Shown: positions 9,310-18,795 of the stretch, piece after piece
How the letters are laid out: every line of letters starts with the position of its first letter
How positions within the stretch are numbered: the stretch's first letter is position 1
DNA from: Amycolatopsis sp. EV170708-02-1
GTDB taxonomy: Bacteria > Actinomycetota > Actinomycetes > Mycobacteriales > Pseudonocardiaceae
Direction of reading: 5' to 3'
NCBI RefSeq assembly: GCF_022479115.1
Contig: NZ_CP092497.1
Span: forward strand, 2,852,001-2,916,000
DNA length: 64,000 nt
Program-made: the position numbers and the translations under genes
Notes under the pieces: generated by a model
What the model saw: the letters and a program-made list of their open reading frames with translations, nothing else
What the model was told of the DNA's origin: nothing
Databases searched by the model: none

Positions 9310-10162
9310 CCCCGCGTTTCGTCCTCTGAATGCGGTAGATGCACGCGCAACGACCGCATTCAGAGGACGAAACGCGCGTGGTGGGGTCCCCTGGATCCTC
9401 TGGCCGCCGGCGATCTGCGCGCTGGCGCTGGTGGTGCTGCCGGTCGTCGGCCTGCTGGTGCGTTCGGATCTGACGCGCTTCCCGAGCCTCATCACCTCGC
9501 CGTCGTCGCTGAACGCGCTCAAGCTCTCGCTGCTCACCGCCGGACTGTCCACTGTGGCCTGTGTGCTGCTGGGTGTCCCGCTCGCGGTGGTGCTCGCCCG
9601 CTCGGGGGCGCGCGGTGTCCGCGTGCTGCGCGCGGTGGTGCTGCTGCCGCTGGTCCTGCCGCCGGTGGTCGGCGGGCTGGCGCTGCTGTACCTGCTGGGC
9701 CGCAAGGGTTTCCTCGGCATCCTGGTGACCACGCTGACCGGTGAGCAGGTGCCGTTCACCACGGCCGCGGTGGTCATCGCGCAGACGTTCGTCGCGATGC
9801 CGTTCCTGGTGGTCAGCCTCGAAGGAGCCCTGCGCGGCGCCGGTGACCGGTACGAACGGGTCGCCGCGACGCTGGGCGCCAAGCCGTGGACGGTGTTCCG
9901 CCGGGTCACGCTGCCGCTGCTGTTGCCCGCGCTCGGATCGGGCATCGTGCTCAGCTTCGCGCGGGCGCTGGGCGAGTTCGGCGCGACGATCACCTTCGCG
10001 GGAAGCCTCGAAGGGGTGACGAGGACCTTGCCGCTGGAGGTCTACACCCAGGCCGAGGTCGACGTCGACAGCGCCGTGGCGCTCGCGCTGCTGCTCATCC
10101 TGGTCGCCGTCGCGGTGATCGCGCTCGCCCGGCCGCGTGCGCTCGAAGGAGTCCGGTCGTGA
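9296..10162 (+). CDS. modB: molybdate ABC transporter permease ModB with repeat-encoded N-terminus
   Basis: Membrane permease of the molybdate importer. Six or so hydrophobic spans start at about residue 33, with the coupling-helix EAA loop near [31 protein letters not shown] and the ending typical of ModB. Residues 7-27 are translated from a perfect palindromic repeat (9313-9376). Between TTG 9296 and the membrane part there is no ATG or GTG; the next GTG is codon 46, inside the first span. TTG 9296 is therefore the best start, although unusual. The stop overlaps modC by 4 nt. Confidence 0.85.
   Translation: MARPDPAFRPLNAVDARATTAFRGRNARGGVPWILWPPAICALALVVLPVVGLLVRSDLTRFPSLITSPSSLNALKLSLLTAGLSTVACVLLGVPLAVVLARSGARGVRVLRAVVLLPLVLPPVVGGLALLYLLGRKGFLGILVTTLTGEQVPFTTAAVVIAQTFVAMPFLVVSLEGALRGAGDRYERVAATLGAKPWTVFRRVTLPLLLPALGSGIVLSFARALGEFGATITFAGSLEGVTRTLPLEVYTQAEVDVDSAVALALLLILVAVAVIALARPRALEGVRS
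9313..9376. repeat. palindromic repeat family A, copy 1 (inside modB 5' end)
   Basis: The arms 9313-9336 and 9353-9376 are a perfect 24-bp inverted repeat with a 16-nt loop; the arm contains CGTTTCGTCCTCTGAATGCG. A second copy is at 27349-27414. Here the repeat sits at the modA-modB junction and lies in the modB reading frame. Confidence 0.9.
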
Positions 10163-11223
10163 CCCTTTCGGCCGAGATAGCCCTCCGGCGCGGCGAGTTC
10201 ACCTTGGACGTCGGGTTCGAAGTCCCCGACGCCCGCGTGCTCGCGCTGCTCGGCCCGAACGGCTCGGGGAAGTCCAGTGTGCTCGGCTGCCTCGCCGGTC
10301 TGCTCCGGCCGGACCGGGCACGGATCACGCTCGGCGGGCGCGGCCTGGCGGGCCTGCCGCCGCACGCGCGCGGGATCGGCCTGCTCTCCCAGGACGCCCT
10401 GCTCTTCCCCCATCTGTCCGCTTTGGACAACGTCGCCTTCGCGCCGCGCTCGACCGGAGCCGGCCGCGCCGAGGCGAAGCGGCGCGCGCGGGAGTGGCTG
10501 ACCGAAGTGGACGCGCTCGAACTGGCCGGACGACGGCCCGCGCAGCTCTCCGGCGGGCAGGCGCAACGGGTCGCGATCGCGCGGGCGCTGGCCGCCGAGC
10601 CAGGGCTACTGCTGCTCGATGAGCCCTTCGCGGCTCTGGACGTCGACGCGGCACCTGCCATCCGAGGGCTGCTTCGCCGGGTGTTGCGGTCCGGACCGCC
10701 GACCGTCCTGGTCACGCACGACCCGCTCGACGCGCTGGCGCTGGCCGATCACGTCGCCGTCCTCGACGGCGGCCGGATCGTCGAACGCGGCGAGACCCGC
10801 AAGGTCCTTTCCGCGCCGCGCACGGCGTTCACCGCGCGGATCGCCGGGCTGAACCTGGTGCCCGGCGTCGCCGTCGAAGGCGGTTTGCGCACGTCAGGCG
10901 GGCAGCTGGCCGGAATCCCGTCCGAGGACGTCGTCGAAGGTGAAGCGGCCGTCGCCGTCTTCGCGCCCAGCGCCGTCGCCGTCTACCTGCGCGACGGCGA
11001 GCACCGGGGCAGCCCGCGCAACACCGTCGAGGGAATCGTCGACGCGCTCGAACCACACGGGCCGGTGATCCGCGTCCGGGCCCGCGGTGACGACTGGGCG
11101 GCCGGTCTCGCCGCCGACCTCACCCCGGCCGCGGTCGCAGAACTGGCGCTCGAACCCGGGACACCGGTCAATCTTTCGGTCAAGGCGGCGTCCGTGGCTG
11201 TTCACGCCGTCTCCGATCATTAG
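10159..11223 (+). CDS. modC: molybdate ABC transporter ATP-binding protein ModC
   Basis: ATPase of the molybdate importer, 354 residues. Walker A is GPNGSGKSS, the signature is [15 protein letters not shown], Walker B is [12 protein letters not shown] and the H-loop is [10 protein letters not shown]. After about residue 230 a C-terminal TOBE (molybdate-binding) domain follows, typical of ModC. GTG 10159 is chosen because it overlaps the modB stop (GTGA) and gives the family N-terminus. It is the last gene of the Mop-modABC operon. Confidence 0.94.
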   Translation: MTLSAEIALRRGEFTLDVGFEVPDARVLALLGPNGSGKSSVLGCLAGLLRPDRARITLGGRGLAGLPPHARGIGLLSQDALLFPHLSALDNVAFAPRSTGAGRAEAKRRAREWLTEVDALELAGRRPAQLSGGQAQRVAIARALAAEPGLLLLDEPFAALDVDAAPAIRGLLRRVLRSGPPTVLVTHDPLDALALADHVAVLDGGRIVERGETRKVLSAPRTAFTARIAGLNLVPGVAVEGGLRTSGGQLAGIPSEDVVEGEAAVAVFAPSAVAVYLRDGEHRGSPRNTVEGIVDALEPHGPVIRVRARGDDWAAGLAADLTPAAVAELALEPGTPVNLSVKAASVAVHAVSDH

Positions 11224-11233
11224 GGTGGGACCC

Positions 11234-12028
11234 ATGAACGAGCGCCGTTGGACATACCTCAGCGACATGGATGGCGTGCTGGTCCAGGAGGAGCACCTCG
11301 TGCCCGGCGCGGACGAGTTCCTCAAGGAGCTGCGTGCCAACGACATCGGCTTCCTGGTGCTGACCAACAACTCGATCTACACCCCGCGCGACCTGCGGGC
11401 GAGGCTCGAGCGGACCGGTCTCGACATCCCCGAGGAGGCCATCTGGACCTCCGCGCTGGCGACCGCGAAGTTCCTCGCGTCGCAGCGGCCGAACGGCTCG
11501 GCGTTCGTGATCGGCGAGGCCGGGCTCACCACGGCGCTGCACGAGGTCGGCTACGTGCTGACCGAACGCGACCCGGACTACGTCGTCCTCGGCGAGACGC
11601 GCACGTACAGCTTCAGCGCGATAACCCGCGCGATCAGGCTGATCGAGGGCGGCGCGAAGTTCATCGCCACCAACCCGGACGCCACCGGCCCGAGCATGGA
11701 GGGCTCGATGCCCGCCACCGGTTCGGTCGCCGCGCTGATCGAGAAGGCGACCGGCCGCTCGCCCTACTACGTCGGCAAGCCGAACCCGCTGATGATGCGC
11801 TCCGCGCTGCGGCGGCTCGGCGCGCATTCGGAGTCGACGCTGATGATCGGCGACCGGATGGACACCGACGTCCACTCGGGAATCGAGGCCGGATTGCAGA
11901 CGATCCTGGTGCTCACCGGCATCTCCACGCGGGAGAGCGCGGAGCACTACCCGTACCGGCCGACCAAGATCATCGACTCGATCGCCGATCTCGTCGGGCG
12001 CACCGGCGACCCGTTCGGCGAAGGCTGA
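11234..12028 (+). CDS. HAD-family phosphatase, NagD-like
   Basis: Cytoplasmic phosphatase of 264 residues of the HAD IIA (NagD/4-nitrophenylphosphatase) group. Motif I is YLSDMDGVL (nucleophile Asp, then acid-base Asp), motif II is FLVLTNNS, the cap region contains [13 protein letters not shown], the catalytic Lys is in [10 protein letters not shown], and motif IV is IGDRMDTDV. It begins 10 nt after modC and could be read through from it, but no functional link to molybdenum is evident. Substrate unknown. Confidence 0.87.
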   Translation: MNERRWTYLSDMDGVLVQEEHLVPGADEFLKELRANDIGFLVLTNNSIYTPRDLRARLERTGLDIPEEAIWTSALATAKFLASQRPNGSAFVIGEAGLTTALHEVGYVLTERDPDYVVLGETRTYSFSAITRAIRLIEGGAKFIATNPDATGPSMEGSMPATGSVAALIEKATGRSPYYVGKPNPLMMRSALRRLGAHSESTLMIGDRMDTDVHSGIEAGLQTILVLTGISTRESAEHYPYRPTKIIDSIADLVGRTGDPFGEG

Positions 12029-12065
12029 GCGACACGACGGCGGGCGGAGGGCTTATCGTCAGACG

Positions 12066-12881
12066 ATGCACGACGATCAGCCCACGTCCCCGACCTATGT
12101 GGTCGGTGACGTGCACGGACACCGGGACGAGCTGGCCGAGGCGCTCCGGGAGAAGGGGCTGCTCGACTCCGACGACGACTGGGCCGGCGGTGAAGCGACG
12201 CTCTGGTTCCTCGGCGACTTCGTCGACCGGGGGCCCGACGGCGTCGGCGTCATCGACCTGGTGATGCGGCTGGAACGCCAGGCCGCGACGGCAGGCGGGC
12301 ACTGCGGGACGCTGCTGGGCAACCACGAGATCCTGCTGCTCGGGATGTACCACTTCGGCGACACCGAGGTGCCGTCCGACTTCGGGCCGCGCAGCTTCGC
12401 CCGCAGCTGGGAGATCAACGGCGGGCTGCTCGAAGACCAGGACAGGCTCACCCCTCAGCACATCGAATGGCTGACTTCGCGCCCGATGCTCACGCTGGCC
12501 GCGGACCACCTGCTGATGCATTCGGACACGCTCGAGTACCTCGGCTGGGGCGAGGACATCGACGGGATCAACGCGCGTGGCCGCGAGATCCTCGAAGGCA
12601 GCGACATCGAGGCCTGGTGGGACGTGTGGCGGCGGATGACCACGCGGTACGCCTTCCGCGGCCCGGAGGGCGCCGACGTCGCGCAACAGCTCATGGACCG
12701 CCTCGGCGGCGAGCGGATCGTGCATGGGCACAGCGTCATCGCGGACCAGCTGGGGATCCACCCCGCGCAGATCGAGGGACCGTATCTCTACGCGGGCGGG
12801 AAGGCGCTGGGGATCGACGGCGGGTTGTTCGTCGGCGGCCCGTGCTTGATCATTCCGCTGCCGTGGGAGCCCGAGGACTGA
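12066..12881 (+). CDS. metallophosphoesterase, PPP-type serine/threonine phosphatase-like
   Basis: A 271-residue calcineurin-fold phosphatase. The metal-binding motifs are in order: GDVHGH (residues 15-20), GDFVDRGPDG, GTLLGNHE, and a His in MHSD and in VHGHSVIA. This is the bacterial PPP/PrpA-like or diadenosine-tetraphosphatase-like set. It starts 37 nt after the HAD gene, in the same direction. It may act on phosphoproteins or nucleotides; the exact substrate cannot be told. Confidence 0.83.
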   Translation: MHDDQPTSPTYVVGDVHGHRDELAEALREKGLLDSDDDWAGGEATLWFLGDFVDRGPDGVGVIDLVMRLERQAATAGGHCGTLLGNHEILLLGMYHFGDTEVPSDFGPRSFARSWEINGGLLEDQDRLTPQHIEWLTSRPMLTLAADHLLMHSDTLEYLGWGEDIDGINARGREILEGSDIEAWWDVWRRMTTRYAFRGPEGADVAQQLMDRLGGERIVHGHSVIADQLGIHPAQIEGPYLYAGGKALGIDGGLFVGGPCLIIPLPWEPED

Positions 12882-12884
12882 GCC

Positions 12885-13259
12885 TTACGGCAGCTCGACG
12901 ATCTCCTTGCCCAGCGGCATCAGCGACACCGGGATCATCTTGAAGTTCGCCACGCCCAGCGGGATCCCGATGATCGTGATGCAGAGCGCGACCCCGGTCA
13001 GCACATGCCCGATGGCGAGCCAAAGCCCGGCGAAGAGGAACCAGATGACGTTGCCGATCGTCGACGCGGCCCCGGCGTCGCGCCGGTCCACCACGGTGCG
13101 GCCGAACGGCCAGAGCGCGTACGCCGCGATCCGGAACGACGCCAGCCCGAACGGGATGGTGACGATCAGGATGCAGCAGATGATGCCGGCCACGACGTAG
13201 CCGAGCGCCATCCACAGGCCGCACAGCACGAGCCAGATGACGTTCAGGATCAGGCGCAT
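12885..13259 (-). CDS. YccF-domain inner membrane protein
   Basis: A 124-residue membrane protein made of two similar halves. Each half has a hydrophobic span and the motif I(L/P)xGxAxFxx, as in VTIPFGLASFRIAAYALWPFG and IGIPLGVANFKMIPVSLMPLG, which defines the YccF (DUF307) family. Function is unknown. Its start codon overlaps the phzF stop by one base, so the two genes form a leftward pair. It converges with the metallophosphoesterase gene. Confidence 0.85.
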   Translation of the reverse strand: MRLILNVIWLVLCGLWMALGYVVAGIICCILIVTIPFGLASFRIAAYALWPFGRTVVDRRDAGAASTIGNVIWFLFAGLWLAIGHVLTGVALCITIIGIPLGVANFKMIPVSLMPLGKEIVELP

Positions 13260-14020
13260 CAGACGTGCAACTCCCCGCTGGCCACGGTGACCGCCTGCCC
13301 CGAAAGCAGGGCACGGTCGCCTTCGAGACTCGTCCGGACGATGCCGCCGCGGGCCGAGGCCTGCTCGCCGACCAGCTTGTCGCGGCCGAGCCGGGCGGCC
13401 CAGTACGGCGCGAGGACACAGTGCGCGGAGCCGGTGACCGGGTCTTCGTCGATGCCGACACCCGGCGCGAAGAACCGGGTCACGAAGTCGATCCCGGCCA
13501 CGTCACCCGGTGCGGTGACCATGAGCCGTCCGTTCCAGTGCGCGCGCAGCGCGGCCAGGTCCGGGGCGAGCGAGCGCACCACGGAAGCGTCGTCGACCAC
13601 CGCGAACAGGTTGTGCTTGCTGCGCCCGACGTACTCGAACTCCAGGCCCGGCAGGATCGACGACAGATCGTCGTCCGACTCGCGGGGCGGATCCGACGGG
13701 AAGTCCATCGACACCCAGCCGTCTTCGGCGCGACAGCGCAACTCGCCGCTTTTCGTCATGAAGGTCTGCTCGCCGCCGAGGACGTGCGTGGTCGCCAGCG
13801 TCGCGTGCCCGCACAGGTCGACTTCGGTCTCCGGCGTGAACCAGCGAAGCGGCTTCGGCCCTTCAGCGTTGACCTCGACGAAGGCCGTCTCGGCGTGCTT
13901 CAGCTCGGCGGCGACGGACTGCATCCAGCCCGCGTCGCCCGGCGAGTCCAGCAGCACCACGCCGGCGGAGTTACCGGCGAAGGCTTCGGAGGTGAAGGCG
14001 TCGACGATGTAGAGGCGCAT
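13259..14020 (-). CDS. PhzF-family isomerase
   Basis: A 253-residue diaminopimelate-epimerase-like fold protein. It has the family opening [21 protein letters not shown], the conserved [10 protein letters not shown] with the likely catalytic Glu, [17 protein letters not shown], and the second-half [18 protein letters not shown]. It is named after the phenazine enzyme PhzF, but most members act elsewhere and no phenazine genes are nearby. ATG 14020 is chosen by alignment with the family start. It is divergent from the acyl-CoA ligase gene and coupled to yccF. Confidence 0.88.
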   Translation of the reverse strand: MRLYIVDAFTSEAFAGNSAGVVLLDSPGDAGWMQSVAAELKHAETAFVEVNAEGPKPLRWFTPETEVDLCGHATLATTHVLGGEQTFMTKSGELRCRAEDGWVSMDFPSDPPRESDDDLSSILPGLEFEYVGRSKHNLFAVVDDASVVRSLAPDLAALRAHWNGRLMVTAPGDVAGIDFVTRFFAPGVGIDEDPVTGSAHCVLAPYWAARLGRDKLVGEQASARGGIVRTSLEGDRALLSGQAVTVASGELHV

Positions 14021-14154
14021 GTCCTCGACGATATCGGCCACCGCCGGAGCGGGCCTCCGGGTTTCCCCTGAGGTGGTCTCCACTTGCAGGTGGCCGCCGT
14101 CACGCGACGTTCCTAAACTCGACGCGTCGATGCCGCCGAACGCAGGAGTTCTCC

Positions 14155-15813
14155 ATGTCCGACGCCCCCGCAGTACCGAGCTACGCATCGGGAATCTCGG
14201 ACACCCCGCTGCTGGGGGACACCATCGGCGACAACTTCGATCGCACCGTCGCCGCCTTCGGTGACCGGGACGCGCTCGTCGACCGCGCGGCCGGGAAACG
14301 CTGGACCTACACCGAACTCGCGGCCGAAGTGGACGCGCTCGCGCTGGGCCTGCTCGACCTCGGGATCGCCAAGGGCGACCGCGTCGGCATCTGGTCGCCG
14401 AACCGGTGGGAGTGGACCTGCGTCCAGTACGCGACCGCGAAGATCGGCGCGATCCTGGTCAACATCAACCCGGCGTACCGCTCGCACGAACTCGAATACG
14501 TGCTGAACCAGGCCGGGATCAAGCTCGTCGTGGCCGCGAACTCGTTCAAGACCTCGGATTACGCGGGCATGATCGCCGAAGCGGGCCCGAAATGCCCGGC
14601 GCTGGAACATGTCGTGCTGCTGGACGGCCCCGAGTGGCCGTCGATCCTGGAGATCGGCCACAAGGCCGACCGCGCGCCGCTGGTGAAACGGCAGGCCGAA
14701 CTCTCCGCGGACGACCCGATCAACATCCAGTACACGTCCGGCACCACGGGGTTCCCCAAGGGGGCCACGCTCAGCCACCACAACATCCTCAACAACGGCT
14801 ACTTCGTCGGCGAACTCTGCAACTACACCGAAGCCGACAAGATCTGCATCCCCGTGCCCTTCTATCACTGCTTCGGCATGGTGATGGGCAATCTCGCGGC
14901 GACGAGCCACGGCGCCTGCATGGTCATCCCGGCGCCCGCGTTCGAGCCGAAGGCCACCCTCGAAGCCGTCGCGGCCGAGAAATGCACGTCCCTGTACGGG
15001 GTTCCGACGATGTTCATCGCCGAACTGGCCGACCCGGACTTCGCTTCCCACGACCTGTCGTCGCTGCGCACCGGGATCATGGCGGGCTCGCCGTGCCCGG
15101 TCGAGGTGATGAAGCAGGTCATCGACCGGATGGGCATGGCGGAGGTGTCGATCTGCTACGGCATGACCGAGACGTCGCCGGTTTCGACGCAGACCCGCGC
15201 GGACGATTCGGTGGAGCGGCGGGTGTCGACGGTCGGCCGGGTCGGACCGCATCTGGAGGTCAAGGTCGTCGATCCGGAGACCGGGCTGACCGTGCCGCGC
15301 GGCGAACCGGGCGAACTCTGCACCCGCGGCTACTCGGTGATGCTGGGCTACTGGGAACAGGCCGACAAGACGGCCGAGGCGATCGACGCGGCGCGGTGGA
15401 TGCACACCGGCGACCTCGCGATCATGGACGCCGACGGCTACGTCAACATCACCGGCCGCATCAAGGACATGGTCATCCGCGGCGGCGAGAACCTGTACCC
15501 GCGTGAGATCGAGGAGTTCCTCTACACCCACCCGGACATCCTCGACGCGCAGGTGATCGGTGTCCCGGACGAGAAATACGGCGAGGAACTCATGGCCTGG
15601 GTCCGCATGCGCGAGGGTGCGGAGCCGCTGACGGCCGAAGCGGTGCGGGAGTTCTGCGAGGGCAAGCTGGCGCGCTACAAGATCCCGCGCTACGTCCACG
15701 TCGTCGAGGAGTTCCCGATGACGGTGACCGGCAAGGTGCGCAAGGTCGAGATGCGGGCGGAATCGATCAGCATCCTCGGGCTGGAAAAGGCGGCGTCGAC
15801 CAAACACGCCTGA
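14155..15813 (+). CDS. fatty-acyl-CoA ligase (FadD-like, AMP-binding)
   Basis: Activates a fatty acid to its CoA thioester via an acyl-adenylate. It has 552 residues. The P-loop-like motif is [12 protein letters not shown], motif A5 is [10 protein letters not shown], the hinge is [21 protein letters not shown], and the C-terminal catalytic Lys lies in [25 protein letters not shown] and the overall length fit medium/long-chain FadD enzymes. It stands alone; a hairpin at 15851-15883 follows and may end the transcript. Chain-length preference cannot be predicted. Confidence 0.9.
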   Translation: MSDAPAVPSYASGISDTPLLGDTIGDNFDRTVAAFGDRDALVDRAAGKRWTYTELAAEVDALALGLLDLGIAKGDRVGIWSPNRWEWTCVQYATAKIGAILVNINPAYRSHELEYVLNQAGIKLVVAANSFKTSDYAGMIAEAGPKCPALEHVVLLDGPEWPSILEIGHKADRAPLVKRQAELSADDPINIQYTSGTTGFPKGATLSHHNILNNGYFVGELCNYTEADKICIPVPFYHCFGMVMGNLAATSHGACMVIPAPAFEPKATLEAVAAEKCTSLYGVPTMFIAELADPDFASHDLSSLRTGIMAGSPCPVEVMKQVIDRMGMAEVSICYGMTETSPVSTQTRADDSVERRVSTVGRVGPHLEVKVVDPETGLTVPRGEPGELCTRGYSVMLGYWEQADKTAEAIDAARWMHTGDLAIMDADGYVNITGRIKDMVIRGGENLYPREIEEFLYTHPDILDAQVIGVPDEKYGEELMAWVRMREGAEPLTAEAVREFCEGKLARYKIPRYVHVVEEFPMTVTGKVRKVEMRAESISILGLEKAASTKHA

Positions 15814-15850
15814 CACTTCGAGGCAACCTGTCACAGCTTTGTCGCGTGTT

Positions 15851-15883
15851 CCCTTCGCGGTGGACCCGAACCACCGCGAAGGG
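15851..15883 (+). promoter_or_regulatory. 13-bp hairpin overlapping the ribosome site of the HAF-repeat gene
   Basis: CCCTTCGCGGTGG (15851-15863) pairs perfectly with 15871-15883 across a 7-nt loop. The 3' arm runs into the purine-rich ribosome site GGGGAGAAAG (15881-15890) of the gene starting at 15893. It could terminate the acyl-CoA ligase transcript or mask translation initiation. Confidence 0.65.
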
Positions 15884-15892
15884 GAGAAAGTC

Positions 15893-17035
15893 ATGACACT
15901 CAAGCGAAGCAGAAGAGTTCTCGCTCTGGCCGGCTCGCTCGCGGTGCTGCCGCTGACGCTGCCCGGCGTCGCGGTCGCCGCCACCGCCCCGATCGATCTG
16001 GGAACGCTGCCCGGGGATCAGTACAGCCAGGTCGAAGCGATCAACGACGACGGCGTGATGGTCGGTTCGTCGACGCCGCTGGAAGGCCAGATCAAGTACC
16101 ACGCGGCGAAATGGGACGCGCTGGGCCGGATCTCCGCGTTGCCCGGTCTCGGCGGCGAGCAGAGCAAGGCGACGGACGTCAACCGCGGTGGGGTCGCGGT
16201 CGGCTGGGCCCACAAGGACGCGGACTGGAACCAGGCGGCGGTCAAGTGGGCACCCGACGGCACGGTGACCGCGTTGCCGTACCTGCCCGGCGGGGATTAC
16301 GCGATCGCGAACGCGATCACCGACGGTGGCGTGATCGTCGGCGCCGGGCGGGCCGCGGACGGGACGACGCACGCCGTCCGGTGGAACCCGGACGGCAAGG
16401 TGGTGGACCTCGGCGGGCTGCCGGGCGGCGCCTACGCGAACGCGGAATGGATCACCCCGGACGGCAGGACCGTCGCGGGGATGGCATCCGACGCCGCCGG
16501 GAACAACCACGTCGTGCGCTGGGATCTCGCCGGTGCCATCACCGATCTTTCGCCCGGCAATCCGTACAGCACGCCGGAGGGCATGAACGATTTCGGCGTG
16601 ATCGTCGGAAGCGCCGACGTGAACGGCAACCCGAAACCCGTGCGGTGGGAACGGGACGGCCGGATGACCTGGCTCGACTGGCCGGAACGGGATCCGGGCT
16701 GGGCGCGTGCGGTGAACAACGCCGGTGTCGCGGCCGGCGGCGGCTACCTGGTGTTCGGCACGGAGAGCCCGGTCAAGTGGAACCGCGCGGGGACCCGTAC
16801 GACGCTTTCGACCGCGCGCGGACTGGGTTACGACATCGACCGGCTCGGCACGGTCGTGGGCCTGGAGAACAACATCGCGACGAAGTGGTCGGCCGGCGGC
16901 ACTCCGACGGTCCTCGGCGCGTTGCCGGGCGGTTCCTACAGCGTCGCCACCCACATCGCGGCGAACGGGACCATCGTCGGCTTGTCCGACAACGAGAACG
17001 GCCGCACGCACGCCGTGTACTGGCCCGCGGGGTAG
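15893..17035 (+). CDS. secreted HAF-repeat (beta-propeller-like) protein
   Basis: Exported protein of 380 residues. A signal peptide covers about 1-30 (LPGVAVAATA). The rest is a tandem of roughly seven units of about 45 residues with the theme (G)xYSxAxxINDxGxxVGxxxxxxGxxHAVxW, for example AIADGGVIVGAG-like turns followed by HAVRWNPDGKVVDLG. These are HAF-type extracellular repeats that probably form a propeller. There is no catalytic signature. ATG 15893 has a strong ribosome site (GGGGAGAAAG); the upstream in-frame part lacks a leader. It converges on the R2lox gene, separated by hairpin repeat family B. Confidence 0.75.
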   Translation: MTLKRSRRVLALAGSLAVLPLTLPGVAVAATAPIDLGTLPGDQYSQVEAINDDGVMVGSSTPLEGQIKYHAAKWDALGRISALPGLGGEQSKATDVNRGGVAVGWAHKDADWNQAAVKWAPDGTVTALPYLPGGDYAIANAITDGGVIVGAGRAADGTTHAVRWNPDGKVVDLGGLPGGAYANAEWITPDGRTVAGMASDAAGNNHVVRWDLAGAITDLSPGNPYSTPEGMNDFGVIVGSADVNGNPKPVRWERDGRMTWLDWPERDPGWARAVNNAGVAAGGGYLVFGTESPVKWNRAGTRTTLSTARGLGYDIDRLGTVVGLENNIATKWSAGGTPTVLGALPGGSYSVATHIAANGTIVGLSDNENGRTHAVYWPAG

Positions 17036-17037
17036 GG

Positions 17038-17116
17038 GCTGAAGGACGCTTTCCTCGCATCGCACGCGGCGAAGGACGCTTTCACTGCATCACATGCGGT
17101 GAAAGCGTCCTTCAGC
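17038..17116. repeat. hairpin repeat family B, copy 1
   Basis: GCTGAAGGACGCTTTC (17038-17053) is repeated directly (without its first bases) near 17071 and inverted at 17101-17116. This gives a 16-bp perfect outer stem or a shorter inner one. The units are separated by related CATCGCACGCGG/CATCACATGCGG words. It lies between convergent genes and probably ends both transcripts. A related copy is at 58510-58594. Confidence 0.8.
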
Positions 17117-17121
17117 TCTCC

Positions 17122-18093
17122 CTAGGCCGCGGTGTTGGCGGCGGCCGCGGCGATCGCCTTCGCGTCTTCTTCGCCGAAGGTCTCTTCGAGGTTCTCCGGC
17201 GAGTAGTCGAGGTCGATCTGCTCCACCGGCATCCCGCGCGCGGACTCGATCGCGCCGAGGCGCCGCTGTGCCCGGTCCGCCGCGTACTGGATGATCTCCT
17301 CGGGATCGTTGTCGAACGGGATCTCCTCGAACTGGTCCTGCACCCACTGGATCATGCCCAGCGCGTGGGGGAGCAGTTCGCCCATCCGCTGCTGCACCGC
17401 GTCCCACAGCGAATCGTCCGCGGCCACGTGACGGCGGCAGGTGAAGGTGCCCCAAGCCATGTGGCGGCGTTCGTCGTCGCCGATCCGGCGCACCAGTTCC
17501 TGCATCCCCGGCAGGATGTCGTGCTGGGTGCAGATCAGCTGCCACGAGTAGTACCCGGTCAGCGCGAGACTGCCTTCGATGACGTGGTTGTAGGTGACGC
17601 TCGCGCGGATCTGGTTGAGCGGGCTGGGATCGTCCTCCAGCGCCCGCAAGGACTGCGGCAGCTCTTCGTAGAAAAGCTTGCGGTAGTGGGGATTCTCCGC
17701 GACGTACGGATGCAGGTCCTCGGTCAGCCCGACGGCGTCCATCCAGCGGCGGAACACCTCGGTGTGCTTGGCCTCCTCGAAACAGAACTGCGTCAGGTAC
17801 ATCTCGTCGCCGAAACGGCCGGTCGCGGACATCGCCCGCATGAACGGCTGGATGTCTTCGGTGACCGCCTCTTCCCCGGCGATGAACTGCGCCACCAGAT
17901 AGGTCGTCGACCGCTGCTGTTCCGGGTTGAGGGAGTCCCAGCCCTCGCGTTCACGGGAGAAGTCGATGTCGGCCGGGTTCCAGAACTTCTTGTTCCCCTT
18001 GACGAACAGCCGCAGCGGGAACGAGTCCCAGTTCAGCCCGCCCTTGCGCAGCGAGGAGAAACCGGTCCGCAGTTCGGAGAGCGTGTCGGTCAT
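17122..18093 (-). CDS. R2-like ligand-binding oxidase (R2lox)
   Basis: Ferritin-fold oxidase with a Mn/Fe cofactor, related to the ribonucleotide reductase small subunit and to M. tuberculosis Rv0233. It has 323 residues. All six metal ligands are present: Glu74, Glu107, His110, Glu173, Glu208 and His211. Val77 and Tyr168, the pair that forms the ether crosslink in R2lox, are also conserved. The natural substrate of the family is unknown. A TetR gene overlaps its 5' end by 4 nt, so the regulator and oxidase form one operon. No large subunit gene is nearby, which argues against a true reductase role. Confidence 0.9.
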   Translation of the reverse strand: MTDTLSELRTGFSSLRKGGLNWDSFPLRLFVKGNKKFWNPADIDFSREREGWDSLNPEQQRSTTYLVAQFIAGEEAVTEDIQPFMRAMSATGRFGDEMYLTQFCFEEAKHTEVFRRWMDAVGLTEDLHPYVAENPHYRKLFYEELPQSLRALEDDPSPLNQIRASVTYNHVIEGSLALTGYYSWQLICTQHDILPGMQELVRRIGDDERRHMAWGTFTCRRHVAADDSLWDAVQQRMGELLPHALGMIQWVQDQFEEIPFDNDPEEIIQYAADRAQRRLGAIESARGMPVEQIDLDYSPENLEETFGEEDAKAIAAAAANTAA

Positions 18094-18701
18094 GATGTCC
18101 CCTTCGAATCGGTGGTCAGCGCCCGTATCGCGGGTGCCAGCACGGCGACGACCGCCGCCGCCGCCTCGTCGGCCGAATGCGTCGGCATGACGAGATGGGA
18201 CAGGGAAAGCCGCACGACGGTCTCCGCCAGCAGCGTGGCGGATTCCCGGGAGAGCGACGGCTCGAACTCGCGGTACTGCCCGGCCGCGACCTCGGTGGCC
18301 GCGGTCAGGATCGGTTCGCCCTTGGTGGTGAGCAGGGGAAGAAGGTCCTCGCCCGCTTCGGTGCCCAGCGTGGTGGCGACGAGCCGGTTCTCGCGGGCGT
18401 GCTCGATCGTGTACACGACCGCCTCGCGGATCCCGTCGCGCAGGTCCGGCGCGTCCTGGACGCGCAGGCGGATGCCTTCCAGGAACTCCGAGGTCGTCCG
18501 GAGGACCACGGCCTCGGCGAGCGTGCTCTTGTTGCCGAACTCGTTGTAGACGGTCTGCCTGCTCACGCCGGCGCGGGCGGCGACGTCCGCCATCCGCAGG
18601 GCCGTGTAGCCGTGTTCGGTGAGCAGTTCGGTGGCCGCGTCGAGCAGCGCCTCTCGCAGAGAGGCCTTGGTCCGATCGGAGAAGCTAGTGATCTCGCCCA
18701 C
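18090..18701 (-). CDS. TetR-family regulator of the R2lox operon
   Basis: A 203-residue repressor-type protein. The N-terminal helix-turn-helix is [32 protein letters not shown], and the rest is a helical ligand-binding domain. It begins at a GTG (18701), only 3 nt from a cluster of TGTCA/TGACA half-sites (18704-18745), so self-regulation is likely. It is translationally coupled to the R2lox gene by a 4-nt overlap. The likely inducer is a hydrophobic molecule related to the R2lox substrate; that is inference. Confidence 0.88.
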   Translation of the reverse strand: MGEITSFSDRTKASLREALLDAATELLTEHGYTALRMADVAARAGVSRQTVYNEFGNKSTLAEAVVLRTTSEFLEGIRLRVQDAPDLRDGIREAVVYTIEHARENRLVATTLGTEAGEDLLPLLTTKGEPILTAATEVAAGQYREFEPSLSRESATLLAETVVRLSLSHLVMPTHSADEAAAAVVAVLAPAIRALTTDSKGTS

Positions 18702-18703
18702 AC

Positions 18704-18745
18704 TGTCAGCTTGACACAGATCATGCTCATGTCAAAGAAGTTGAC
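18704..18745. promoter_or_regulatory. probable TetR operator, TGTCA/TGACA half-sites
   Basis: TGTCA-GCT-TGACA (18704-18716) is a perfect dyad, and TGTCA (18730-18734) plus TGAC (18742-18745) form a second one. Both lie in the gap between the divergent TetR and HAD genes, right at the TetR start, suiting autorepression and possibly control of the HAD gene. Confidence 0.55.
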
Positions 18746-18795
18746 GGGTGTCCGTCCGGTGTAAATCTGTCGGTGGTGGCGGCTACCGTGATCGT

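Noticed and set aside
7570..9993. The moaA frame stays open for more than 2 kb further upstream on the minus strand
   Set aside because: This part lies opposite marR, the Mop regulator, modA and modB, which have clear domains. It is a GC-rich shadow frame; moaA starts at 7569.
13259..14020. Phenazine biosynthesis
   Set aside because: Only a PhzF-family gene is present; most members of this family have other roles and no other phz genes are nearby.
17122..18093. Ribonucleotide reductase small subunit
   Set aside because: No large subunit nearby, and the Val-Tyr pair and ligand spacing fit R2lox instead.
16111..18549. Long plus-strand open frame across the R2lox and TetR genes
   Set aside because: Low-complexity Arg-rich product with no domain. 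Real genes on the other strand have all catalytic residues.
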